Positions 45,006 to 53,576 of a stretch of 64,000 nucleotides of DNA are shown here, in pieces; position 1 is the stretch's first letter, and each line of letters starts with the position of its first letter. Both the position numbers and the translations under genes were made by a program. The DNA lies in NCBI GenBank assembly GCA_001599295.1, contig BCGN01000004.1:1551676-1615675 (forward strand), in the 5' to 3' direction. The notes beneath the pieces are model-generated. The model was given only the letters and a program-made list of their open reading frames with translations. It was not told where the DNA came from and made no database searches. The stretch comes from Sporopachydermia quercuum. Taxonomy: Eukaryota; Ascomycota; Sporopachydermiomycetes; Sporopachydermiales; Sporopachydermiaceae.

Positions 45006-46535
45006 CACTATAACATTTACTTATGATTTTGCTTTATCAGCCGCCAGTCCGAGAAATTGACTACAACTAGAGGGTTGTTCATTTAATTCTGCGAGCGATA
45101 AAAGAAATATTCATAATATTTGCTGTTTTATCTTTAATATAGATTTTCCAATAACGAGCCTCTTATTCCTGTTGATACATATATTTCTTTTTTTCGATTA
45201 TGCCTGTCACTGACGATGAGGCTGACGAGTAAACTAACACAGTGTGGTTCAAATATCCAATAGTTAATGAGCTAGTAAACTCTGAATTTAGATCAAAGAC
45301 ATAAAACGATTATATCGATATTTCAAGCTGGTATGAAAATTATTGAATAGTCAACTATAGCAAGCAATTCTCACTGTAATAGTCATTGAGAAGAAGAAAA
45401 AAGTTGAGAACAGATTGAAGAAGAGATCAGCAATAAGGAAGATGCTGATGTAAACGGCAAATAAAATAATGTCACAAATANTAAATGTCTGGAGTTTAAC
45501 AACAGTACAAAGCAAAGAACAGGGTGAACCTAAATATACTTAAGGGATAGTAAAGTTTAGTGCTGTATAAATAATTTAAAAGTACGTGAAAGTTTAATTT
45601 CTTCAATCGACTGTTGCTTATTAAAATGAGCCCAAGGAGAAATAGCCAACCAGAAAGATCTGATTGCTGAATTCTTGGAAGTTGTACCTGAATGTAGTAG
45701 TTTCATAAAAATTATCAAGTTGTAAATTCTATGTTGTTCAGATAATCAAAGTTAGTGTCAAAGGCTTATTCATTTATTATTTTTGTCCCTAGAAAATTGG
45801 AGATAAGGTTTCAAAGTTAATGAAGTCCATTTCTGAAAAACGAGGTTCGACCAGTTTACACGAAATTTATCATTATGAAGAACAATCAATATGTAATAAA
45901 TATACATATATATAATTACTATACACAAATATTTAAACCAGGGTAAATGTAAAGAATCTTTTACAAATAAATACACAGCGTTTTATAGGTGCTTTTCATG
46001 CCAATCTCTCCGTCAACAAATATCTTGATGAATGCAATTAGTAGATTAAAGTTAAACGGTATTTTACCTGGTTCACTAGCGGCTGATTTAAGTAATCCAA
46101 TGCTTCAACATCCAAACCAAACAGACATCTTATCGGCATTCTTCGATCTATTGAGTAAAATGATATGAGAGAATAAGTGAAAAGGCACGAGTCAAATGAC
46201 CGATATTTTATTTGAAGTAAAAGTGAGAGTACATTAGAGATATTATCGACAACCATCATGATTTGTGAATTTTTAAAGATCCTATTAACTAGATTGGGGT
46301 TTCCGGTTAGGAAAGACTGCTGTTTCACTCTGAACCAGTAATAAGCAAGTTGTTTCCTCTGTTCGTAGAATACCTTCAAGTATTTTTATCCAATGTGATT
46401 TGTATAATGAACAGAATTTCAATACTTGAACTATAGGGTCAGATTTTCCATATGATGGTGCTTTGAATTGGTTATATGATCTATTCAATTAGTTATTCTT
46501 TCAACATCTTGGCTTTGATACAACATACTCTAATA

Positions 46536-46669
46536 CCCCCTCAAGAATTTGATGTTATACCAGAGGGATCAATTAGTTGTTGATTTCAACCCCCAAATAA
46601 TGATGTCGGCATTTAATCTTGCACTTTATAAGTATAACTTTTAGCCTTTAAAAATGCAATTATACAACA
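46536..46669 (-). mobile_element. Possible LTR-element fossil (Ty1/copia-like), very degraded
   Basis: On the minus strand a 92-bp segment runs from TGTTG (46669) to CAACA (46578) and contains a TATAAA. It is followed about 30 bp on by a purine tract (CTTGAGGGGG, 46545-46536) of the sort found before copia 3' LTRs. Reading frames further on the same strand (46488-46038) could be internal remains but show no protein I recognise. If real, it is an old, broken fragment. Chance similarity is quite possible. Confidence 0.25.
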
Positions 46670-47294
46670 TCTGAAAGGCTGTCATGTCCAGCTGAAAAGT
46701 GCAAGCAAGTAGAGCTCTTTCAGGCATGCACTTACGCAAAAACCAAGAAACAAGCGTTTATGACAGTTTGTCATAATTATAATATACAGAGATCAACAAA
46801 AGATTTAGTTCAAATTTGAGAAGATCAAATTCGAAAATGCATTTCTGTTAATCTTGTGAAGAACATGCAAGGTGCAACAGCTAAACGCCTTTGATCCGTA
46901 CCTGAAAGGAGATTTATAGTCAAGATATTATTAACTATAATAACCTGTCTTATCTTGGAAACTTACTACTCCTTCATCTAATTTCCACTTGAGTTCTGTG
47001 CAACATCCCTATTATTTTCAACTAATTTCAAACGGGTTATAGGTTTCATATTGATGAATGAGACAGCCATGGATATCAATAATCCAATGATTATGGTTTT
47101 TGACAAAACAATCCCCAGCCTTCACTGAAATTAAGGTTGTTGAAAGACTCTAGTACAACCTGTTTACAGTTAAGTTATCAAATCTTATTTTATTTAAGCT
47201 ACTTTAAATTTTTCCGTACAATCAATCCCTCGGAACAAATATGATGATCATGTAATCTTCCAGAGAAAGATTGAAAAAGATTGCTGAAAATTGT

Positions 47295-47326
47295 GAAAGT
47301 GCGCCTGCACTTTCTAACCAAAAATT
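47295..47326 (-). ncRNA. Sm-site plus 3' hairpin motif (candidate 3' end of an Sm-class RNA)
   Basis: On the minus strand the sequence AATTTTTGG (47326-47318), the canonical Sm-binding site, is followed after three bases by a perfect 8-bp hairpin GAAAGTGC-AGGC-GCACTTTC (47314-47295). This is the arrangement at the 3' ends of U1, U4 and U5 RNAs. Upstream sequence does not match U1, U2, U4 or U5 landmarks (no ACTTACCT, no GCCTTTTAC loop). Only the motif is supported; an RNA gene is a guess. Confidence 0.25.
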
Positions 47327-47749
47327 GTAAAATATAAAAAGCTTACTTTGTTATAGATTCTGCTAGGTTGTTACAAGTCGCATTCACTAGTAAAACAAGA
47401 ATCTCTTTGTCAGAGACGCCAAGCACTGACCATGACACCACCGAAGTTGTTGAAGGATGAGATAGTTTTAGATTATGTAATTGATATTACATCACCGAGT
47501 TCAAGCATAGTGTTTTCGTTTACGTAATTCATTAATACTCTGATAGTTACTTTCTGATTATATCATCACAAAACTTAGTGATCCCTGTTTATTCCTCCAA
47601 TTAGACGTTTACGCTTCTCGAACATCTTATCATCTTCAAAGCATTGTTCTTTTATGACGATTAACTAAAAATTCATATGCACAATGCATTACATTTATAA
47701 CTGCGTCACAAGCCTAAATTGTCTGTCTTATCCTGTAATCTTTTGCAAA

Positions 47750-48913
47750 ATGATGTCCAAGCGCATAATACCAAGCCTAAGTCTAAGGCTAGGGAGATCT
47801 TATGCTTCTATTTCTCAAACACCATCATCATCAAATCCATCATCAGACAACATAGCCAATGTATCTGAAGCAGTCACAGCTATTCCAACAGTCACAGGAG
47901 CTGGTCCTTTTGCTGATCAGCCAAAGTTTGAAGTATTAGGAAACCCTGCATCATTATTATCAGTTTCTTTACCTGCATCTTCTACGTTATATACCCGACG
48001 AGGTTCAATACTTCTAATCAATGGTGATTTGACAGACTTGGTAACTCAATTATCTGTGAAAGCTTCACATGGAATTGTGGGTATCCCATTGGTATATCAA
48101 AAAGTTCTAGCTGTTTCACCAGTATCAGTTTTGATATCTGGTGCCAAAAAATCATACCAAGAATCATATGCTGTCATCAACCCATCTCCTGACACAGCTT
48201 GGATCTTACCCTCGAGAAGAGCACTTTTAGCGTGGGCTGGTGCTGGAATATCTGTTGCTCCATTAAAAAGAACTTTTGGCACAGTTTTCAGTCGCCATGC
48301 ATATAAAATTGGACATTCTAATCTAGTCATCTCAGGCAAAGGCTCAGCAGCTGTTTCTGGATCAGGACAGCTATTTCAAATTGTTTTGAAAGAAGGTGAC
48401 GAATACACGATTCATCCCAAATCCCTATTAGCTCACTCTGTCCCAATTACTGACGGAAATATCAATTATGAAGTTGCTGGTGAGTTTTCTAAAATTTCAC
48501 ATATAACCAAACCTGAGTTCAATATACCTCTAGTATCACTATGGGAGAAGGTAAAACTATTCTACAAAAATGCTGGTAGTAAAAAGCAATTAGAGCTTGA
48601 AGCTGAAGAGGAAAAGAAATACAATGATTCTGTAGCTGAAGCTGAGAAACTAGCTACTGAAATCAAACAGAAGGATAAAACCGTCGAGGTTGAAGTCATT
48701 CCTCCAACTAAAAGTGTTAAATATGGTCCTGTAATAACATCGTGGTTTGCTGATACTTGGATCTCATTCAAACAGTTTTTTAGATGGGTCATATGGGGTG
48801 ATGATGTTTTTTATAAGGTAAAAGGCCCTGCAACTTTGATTGTTCAGTCTGAGTTCACTCCAAGTGATAGACTTGCTTCTCCAAAGGAACTAGATCAACT
48901 TTTCACTAAATAG
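47750..48913 (+). CDS. AIM24: Aim24, mitochondrial inner-membrane protein
   Basis: Needed for MICOS integrity and respiratory growth in S. cerevisiae. 387 residues from ATG 47750 (MMSKRIIPSLSLRLGRSYAS), a typical matrix-targeting sequence. An in-frame ATG at 47684 would add 22 hydrophobic residues and is less convincing. AIM24-domain blocks align: PKFEVLGNPASLLSVSLPAS, LYTRRGSILLINGDLTDLV, SRRALLAWAGAGISVAPLK, NLVISGKGSAAVSGSGQLFQ, and the end VKGPATLIVQSEF. A charged insert with a short coiled coil (LELEAEEEKKYNDSVAEAEK) lies near residue 300. Confidence 0.9.
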   Translation: MMSKRIIPSLSLRLGRSYASISQTPSSSNPSSDNIANVSEAVTAIPTVTGAGPFADQPKFEVLGNPASLLSVSLPASSTLYTRRGSILLINGDLTDLVTQLSVKASHGIVGIPLVYQKVLAVSPVSVLISGAKKSYQESYAVINPSPDTAWILPSRRALLAWAGAGISVAPLKRTFGTVFSRHAYKIGHSNLVISGKGSAAVSGSGQLFQIVLKEGDEYTIHPKSLLAHSVPITDGNINYEVAGEFSKISHITKPEFNIPLVSLWEKVKLFYKNAGSKKQLELEAEEEKKYNDSVAEAEKLATEIKQKDKTVEVEVIPPTKSVKYGPVITSWFADTWISFKQFFRWVIWGDDVFYKVKGPATLIVQSEFTPSDRLASPKELDQLFTK

Positions 48914-49266
48914 AATTCCACGCTTATCTCTTAAGTTCATATTTTGTATATGTTTACATGAATAAAAATTTGATAACTTATTAATTAGTTGGTAACTTAT
49001 AAATATTATTCATTCTCGAGCGACTTCCCATAGTCTGTCACGTGACTGTTGATAGTTTTTGCAAGGCTGTATGTCATTTAGATCAGTCAATTGAGTTTAC
49101 CATCTTGACGAAAGAATCACTTAGTGATAACATTGGCTCCAATTAATCACCAGATACTTTTTATATAACAAGAGACAATTTCCATATCTAATACCTTATA
49201 CTAGTANGCAAAATCACTTATCATTTAAATCATACCTACCTTCCTACAATCAACACAATACGCAGA
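48914..49266. promoter_or_regulatory. IPK1 promoter region
   Basis: About 350 bp between AIM24 and IPK1 (both plus). It holds a perfect 10-bp palindrome GTCACGTGAC at 49037-49046, about 220 bp upstream of the IPK1 ATG. Confidence 0.5.
49037..49046. promoter_or_regulatory. Palindromic E-box GTCACGTGAC (Cbf1-type)
   Basis: TCACGTGA core with G/C ends. In S. cerevisiae a T directly before CACGTG favours Cbf1 and disfavours Pho4. Binding here is inferred from the motif alone. Confidence 0.5.
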
Positions 49267-50250
49267 ATGGGAGAATGGACTTTCTTCGCAGAAGGGAATG
49301 CGAATGTGCTATTTGCGTCTCCTGATAGGAGAAATCTACTGAGAGTAAGGAAAGTTACTGCCCCGGGATTATCATCAGAAATCCTAAATAACATAAAATT
49401 ATTNTTTGAGCCTGAACTGAGGCAATTCATTCCTCNAATGGAATTGTTCCCATTGTCACCTTCGTTGTTAAATGATCTGATGAAAGAACTTACAAATCAC
49501 GATACAAGAGACAATTNTCAACTGAAAAGAGACGATCCAAAGGCCATTCTAATTGAAAATATAATTCCTTTTCTATTCAAGAAAGTCCAGCTAAACCAGT
49601 TGGTCACCGTCTACGAGAATACTGATTCTAATGAGCTTGTTGTAGAGTTTAAGCCTAAGTGGCTAGTGCAATCTCCAGCAGCTCCTGAGGGATCAAAAGC
49701 CTGTAGAACTTGTGCATTTAATCTAGTGAGAAATCGGGAAAAGGTAATATGTCCTTTGGATTTGGTATCAGATGATGAAGAAGTAGTGTTCAGAGCTGTG
49801 AAATGTTTGCTAAGAACCAAGAACAACAAATTGTATGAATTCAATAGAGTGCCTNTGGTGGAACTGATTGGAGAATACTTCAACACAAGCAGTATACTGC
49901 ATTTGATAAAACACATACAACTACAAGATAGAGCAGATATATTGAAGAATGATAATACAAACTTATCAGAAAATGAAAAATTAGTGTTTCTAAAGGCTAT
50001 GACTATGCGAGATATTACTATATTCTTAAGAATTAAACCAGAACAAAATATAGGTGATGTTAAGAATGAACCATCAAATCCAGTACATCTTAATTATATT
50101 AACGGCAAAGGATGGAGAATTGAAGCCAAGATATCTGACTTGGATTTGAAAGATGGCTCAGGTAAATGGCAGAAATGGAGAGAGATCGAGCAGAATTTAC
50201 TAGACTCCGATGCTTACTTAATTGTCAATAAATACAGATGCAATGTTTAA
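49267..50250 (+). CDS. IPK1: Inositol-pentakisphosphate 2-kinase
   Basis: Makes IP6 (phytate) from IP5, needed for mRNA export factors Gle1/Dbp5. 327 residues, start ATG 49267. The start WTFFAEGNANVLFASPDRRN matches the family W-x-x-x-x-E-G-x-A-N-x-V motif. The central VVEFKPKWLVQSPAAPEGSK is the IPK1 signature (E-x-K-P-K-W-L-x-Q-S-P), followed by the zinc-type CRTCAFNLVR. C-terminal MTMRDITIFLRI and ISDLDLKDGSGKWQKWREIE include the conserved DLD. Several n calls (49404, 49436, 49517, 49854) fall in this gene, more than in its neighbours. Its 3' end lies 31 bp from that of convergent HTD2. Confidence 0.93.
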   Translation: MGEWTFFAEGNANVLFASPDRRNLLRVRKVTAPGLSSEILNNIKLXFEPELRQFIPXMELFPLSPSLLNDLMKELTNHDTRDNXQLKRDDPKAILIENIIPFLFKKVQLNQLVTVYENTDSNELVVEFKPKWLVQSPAAPEGSKACRTCAFNLVRNREKVICPLDLVSDDEEVVFRAVKCLLRTKNNKLYEFNRVPXVELIGEYFNTSSILHLIKHIQLQDRADILKNDNTNLSENEKLVFLKAMTMRDITIFLRIKPEQNIGDVKNEPSNPVHLNYINGKGWRIEAKISDLDLKDGSGKWQKWREIEQNLLDSDAYLIVNKYRCNV

Positions 50251-50281
50251 TGATGACATGTTTGAATACGGGCTTCATCTT

Positions 50282-51190
50282 CTATAATACAGAGATTAGT
50301 GACTTCATGCAAATTTCCCCCAGAGAGTTAAGAATGTCGAGTTCATAGCCTTTATTTTGCTTGCGACATGCTAAATACATAGATTCATCAACATATAATA
50401 CTCCTGTGTTCCTATACTTGAATGAATAGATTTGCTTATTGGGGAAAATATTCCTAAACCAGTCAAGCACAATTGTCACAGTCAGTGGCCCTTGTACTAT
50501 TAGATCTTTGTGGTGTTCAGTAGTTTTCGTGTATTCTTTATCGTAATGGATTTTATGGGCATTATATGTCAGGGCAGAATATCGAAATAGCATAGTACTG
50601 GTTAACTGATATTTGAAAACATTAGAATACTCTGATAATCTATCATTCATATTCACAGGTTGCTTATCTGATCCAAAAATAGAATCTGACATTTTATTAC
50701 TGTACATTAGATTTCTTATTTCTTTCAAAACTGGAGATCCATTCTCATCTTTTACTTCCCTTTCAATAGTAACAAATGCCTGACCTCTTATTATGCGACT
50801 CCGTTTGATCTGCTCAATACATTTGAAATCCTTATTGAATACGAGATTTTCGCTATTATTGAAGTAAATTTCTCCTCCTGTCCACATACGCTGCTGAAAA
50901 TACATTCCGTTCACATTTGGCGCTTGATAGTTATCATAGCCATCCCTTCCCAAGCTACTATCACTAAACACAGGATTGAAGTATATCAAATGATAACCTT
51001 CTGGAAGTTTTCCTAACGGTTTGAACGTTGTGTGTGGCCCATTTTTTGGCACGATATCTAGTAATAAAAGTTTTAACTTTTCTCCGTGAGATCTTGACAT
51101 ATCATCAGGCAATTCCCAAGTTTGACCTATGCTGCGTGTGGAGTAGCATCGAGCCAATAGATTGAACTTTCTTGCACTAAGCTCCTTCAT
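50282..51190 (-). CDS. HTD2: Htd2, mitochondrial 3-hydroxyacyl-thioester dehydratase
   Basis: Dehydratase of mitochondrial type II fatty acid synthesis (lipoate precursor supply). 302 residues from ATG 51190 (MKELSARKFNLLARCYSTRS), a good presequence. The open frame continues up to a TTG at 51220, which is rejected. Family blocks are YHLIYFNPVFSDSSLGRDGY, QQRMWTGGEIYF, and the hot-dog motif FRYSALTYNAHKIHYDKEYT with the active-site N-x-H-x-I-H-Y-D pattern, then DLIVQGPLTVTIVLDWFRNI. It is divergent with RPF1 and convergent with IPK1. Confidence 0.92.
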   Translation of the reverse strand: MKELSARKFNLLARCYSTRSIGQTWELPDDMSRSHGEKLKLLLLDIVPKNGPHTTFKPLGKLPEGYHLIYFNPVFSDSSLGRDGYDNYQAPNVNGMYFQQRMWTGGEIYFNNSENLVFNKDFKCIEQIKRSRIIRGQAFVTIEREVKDENGSPVLKEIRNLMYSNKMSDSIFGSDKQPVNMNDRLSEYSNVFKYQLTSTMLFRYSALTYNAHKIHYDKEYTKTTEHHKDLIVQGPLTVTIVLDWFRNIFPNKQIYSFKYRNTGVLYVDESMYLACRKQNKGYELDILNSLGEICMKSLISVL

Positions 51191-51723
51191 TTTCCCGAGT
51201 TTTTCACCAAAGCTTGTCAATTACAATACTAAACAGTCATATTATCCATTTGACTCTACAGAAATTTCATATAATATAGACATCATACAAAATACAGCAT
51301 AAAAAAGGATATGGTTCCCATAATTATGCAACTGAGCCAACTCTTCTCATTATCACCAATTCNTCATTTTCCTCATCCCAAGCAAGTGTTAGTACAAATA
51401 GGGTTTACACATATATCCTAAAACGGCAACATGAGAATCTATGCCTGGGATATATGATCGCCTCACAGGGACCTGTAAAGGGACGAAGGGTTATAGCCAC
51501 AAAAAAAATTTATTTGGTGTGTGTGCAAGGAAGTTCAAGCAATTATTACTATATCCTCTATGATTCATGTAGCATCACATATATTCAATAATAGCAGCTG
51601 TTACTTATTCTTACTGGATGAATAATTGATTGCTATTGGTTNCATTAAATGGAATAGTCGTTTTTTTCTTTGTTTTCAGGAGTAATATTCTTTTTTCCTT
51701 TGCGATTAACTCATATCACCAGC
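51191..51723. promoter_or_regulatory. Divergent promoter region HTD2/RPF1
   Basis: About 530 bp with A/T tracts (including an A8 and a T7). Nothing else recognised. Confidence 0.4.
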
Positions 51724-52608
51724 ATGTTGTCAGAGGAACTCCAGAAACTAAAGTTTATCAAGAATAAACAAAAGAGACAAGAGCTGTTTGCCAAAATAAA
51801 AGACAAACAGAACAAATCAAGACATAAGGAAAGAAGAGCTCGAGCAAAAGAAGAAAGAGAAAATCCGTTGTTGAAGGAAGAAAGATTAGCCCAGAATGTA
51901 ACCCAGACCATAGAATCTAAAAGAGTTTACGATGAAACGGTAGGTGCAGAAGTTGAAGGTGACGATGAATTTTCTAGTTATTTTGACGGAAAATCACCAA
52001 AGATCCTTATCACAACAAATGCGAATGCGAAACGAGTTGCCTACGAGTTTGCAGACTTTCTAATGGAGATTTTACCAAATTCGCAGTTCGTCAAACGTAA
52101 AAGAGAGTTCAACATGAAGACAATGGCCACTTACTGTTCGAACAGAGATTTCACTGATTTGATAGTAATCAATGAGGATAAGAAGAAAGTCACAGGTTTA
52201 ACTTTTTTACATTTACCTGAAGGTCCCTCATTTTACTTTTCGGTCAGCTCATTTGTGGAACCCAAACAAATTGCTGGTCACGGACGAGCAACTAGTCATA
52301 TCCCTGAATTAATCCTCAACAATTTCTCTACAAGACTCGGTAAAACAGTTGGCCGTTTATTTCAATCTCTATTTCCTCAGAACCCGGATTTTATTGGTCG
52401 ACAGGTTGTCACATTGCATAATCAGCGTGATTATATCTTTTTCAGACGGCATAGATATATCTTTAGGAACGAGGAAAAAGTTGGTTTACAGGAACTAGGA
52501 CCTGAATTCACATTAAGACTACGAAGAGTTCGTCGTGGAATTCAAGATGAAGTTGAATGGGAGCATAGGTCTGAAATGGATAAAGAGAAAAGGAAGTTTT
52601 ATCTATAA
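51724..52608 (+). CDS. RPF1: Rpf1, Brix-domain 60S assembly factor
   Basis: Nucleolar 60S biogenesis factor. 294 residues from ATG 51724 (MLSEELQKLKFIKNKQKRQE), close to S. cerevisiae Rpf1 (295); an upstream in-frame ATG at 51670 would add 18 residues not seen in the family. The basic head RHKERRARAKEERENPLLKE matches Rpf1, and VTQTIESKRVYDE likewise. The Brix domain runs from KILITTNANAKRVAYEFADF to the end: RDFTDLIVINEDKKKVTGLT, HLPEGPSFYFSVSSF, TSHIPELILNNFSTRLGKTV, RQVVTLHNQRDYIFFRRHRY and LQELGPEFTLRLRRVRRG. The last residues MDKEKRKFYL match exactly the family end. Confidence 0.97.
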   Translation: MLSEELQKLKFIKNKQKRQELFAKIKDKQNKSRHKERRARAKEERENPLLKEERLAQNVTQTIESKRVYDETVGAEVEGDDEFSSYFDGKSPKILITTNANAKRVAYEFADFLMEILPNSQFVKRKREFNMKTMATYCSNRDFTDLIVINEDKKKVTGLTFLHLPEGPSFYFSVSSFVEPKQIAGHGRATSHIPELILNNFSTRLGKTVGRLFQSLFPQNPDFIGRQVVTLHNQRDYIFFRRHRYIFRNEEKVGLQELGPEFTLRLRRVRRGIQDEVEWEHRSEMDKEKRKFYL

Positions 52609-53576
52609 TCTTCATTTCTCATTTCCTATTTCTCATTTCCTTGTTGTCATATTGCAGTCCTCACTCTCTATCCGAATGTACTTGTATATCCATCTGTCTT
52701 GCATAGAAAAGTTCCCCCCCCCCTAAACTCATACTAATTTTTCTCTTGAAGCTCTGTAGTATCCTAATGTATATACCACCATTTTGTTATCCTTTCTTAT
52801 CCTACCAATCAAATACTAATCGATAGTACTGCATCAATCACACATTCATTGTCTTCATTATCTGTTTCTCATATCACCTGGCAATAGTTCATATTTAGAT
52901 TACCTCATCATTTAATCTCATACGGTATCCAAATTAGGAGTAAACTTTCCACACTAGAGACATTCCAAATTGAGACAATTTACATAAAAACAAACACAAA
53001 GTGAGACGTCAAGTCCATCAAGAGTTTTCACAATTCATACCGTTTTTCCCATTGACAAGAGGTTGTATATATCAATAGAGGGAATGAAAAGCAATGAATG
53101 TAAAGTAATATGGTCACTCAAACTTTGAAAAGTAAGGAAGGAGAATCTAGCAGCTGGTGAATTGATTTATCGGACAGCTTTTTCTTCACGTTGAGCTTTC
53201 TGCTTTTTAAGCTTGTCATTTGTATCATAATAACGATCACCGCTGACTGGATATTGCATTTGGCTTCACAGCAAGTGCAATTTATTCGGTATTGTTACGA
53301 AAAGGATCTAGGTTGTGTTAATCCTAAGCAGAATCCTAATATTGCTTGTTGATATTGATTATAATTTTTCTGATCGGATTTTTTGACAGTTCAACAGGTT
53401 CATAGATCTTCATAATACAGAGCAATCAGGAGTAGATCTTATCAGGGTCACGTTCGAGATTCTAGAACTACGGACGCATTGCAATCAACATAACAACAAC
53501 TATTAATATCTAAGTTGTCTTCTATTTCAGCGTAAAGATTGATTTCGGTTTTTTTGGTGATTTAAACAACTTGTAG
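52609..53576. other. Intergenic region RPF1/MSN5
   Basis: About 970 bp. It contains a C10 run near 52714-52723 and, on the minus strand, a 30-codon coding-like frame at 53167-53259 that may be the last exon of a small gene. Confidence 0.45.
53167..53259 (-). CDS. Small coding-like ORF, possibly the last exon of a small gene
   Basis: 30 codons starting ATG CAA TAT CCA (MQYPVSGDRYYDTNDKLKKQ...) and ending REEKAVR then TAA. The composition, a short head then a K/Q/R/E-rich helical tail, is like the matrix or cytosolic tails of small mitochondrial or ER proteins, but I do not recognise the family. An in-frame stop lies four codons upstream, and an AG with a weak branch-like TAAC precedes the frame. 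If there is an upstream exon, it would lie in 53270-53570. ATP14 and YHC1 show that short multi-exon genes exist here. Confidence 0.3.
   Translation of the reverse strand: MQYPVSGDRYYDTNDKLKKQKAQREEKAVR

Larger units (their letters stand above)
45006..47683. other. Gene-poor stretch
   Basis: 2.7 kb, the longest region of the window without a recognised gene. It contains reading frames at 46038-46488 (-) with no clear homology, an LTR-like segment at 46578-46669, and an Sm-site-plus-hairpin motif at 47295-47326 (-). Upstream it should hold the promoter of the WDR44-like gene and downstream that of AIM24. Confidence 0.5.

Noticed and set aside
45838-45852. GGTTCGACC resembling a tRNA B box
   Set aside because: The flanking bases do not form a T stem or acceptor stem, and no A box lies at the right distance.
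46785-46795. ATACAGAGAT resembling the U6 ACAGAGA box
   Set aside because: Downstream U6 sequence (AGC triad, stem-loop, T-run terminator) is missing.
47360-47400. TTGTTTTAC on the minus strand as a U5 loop 1
   Set aside because: U5 loop 1 is GCCUUUUAC with near-invariant C2 and C3; this lacks them and the stem is weak.
47398-47410. AATCTCTTTG resembling the 5' end of U2 snRNA
   Set aside because: The match stops after 10 bases; the branch-pairing GTAGTA region and stem I are absent.
49037-49130. GTCACGTG as centromere element CDEI
   Set aside because: No CDEII-like AT block of the right size followed by a CDEIII; it sits in an ordinary promoter.
51191-51220. Upstream extension of HTD2
   Set aside because: It begins with TTG; ATG 51190 starts a better mitochondrial presequence.
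52714-52723. C10 run as a structured element
   Set aside because: A single homopolymer with no further G/C tracts nearby to form a quadruplex; likely a simple slippage tract.
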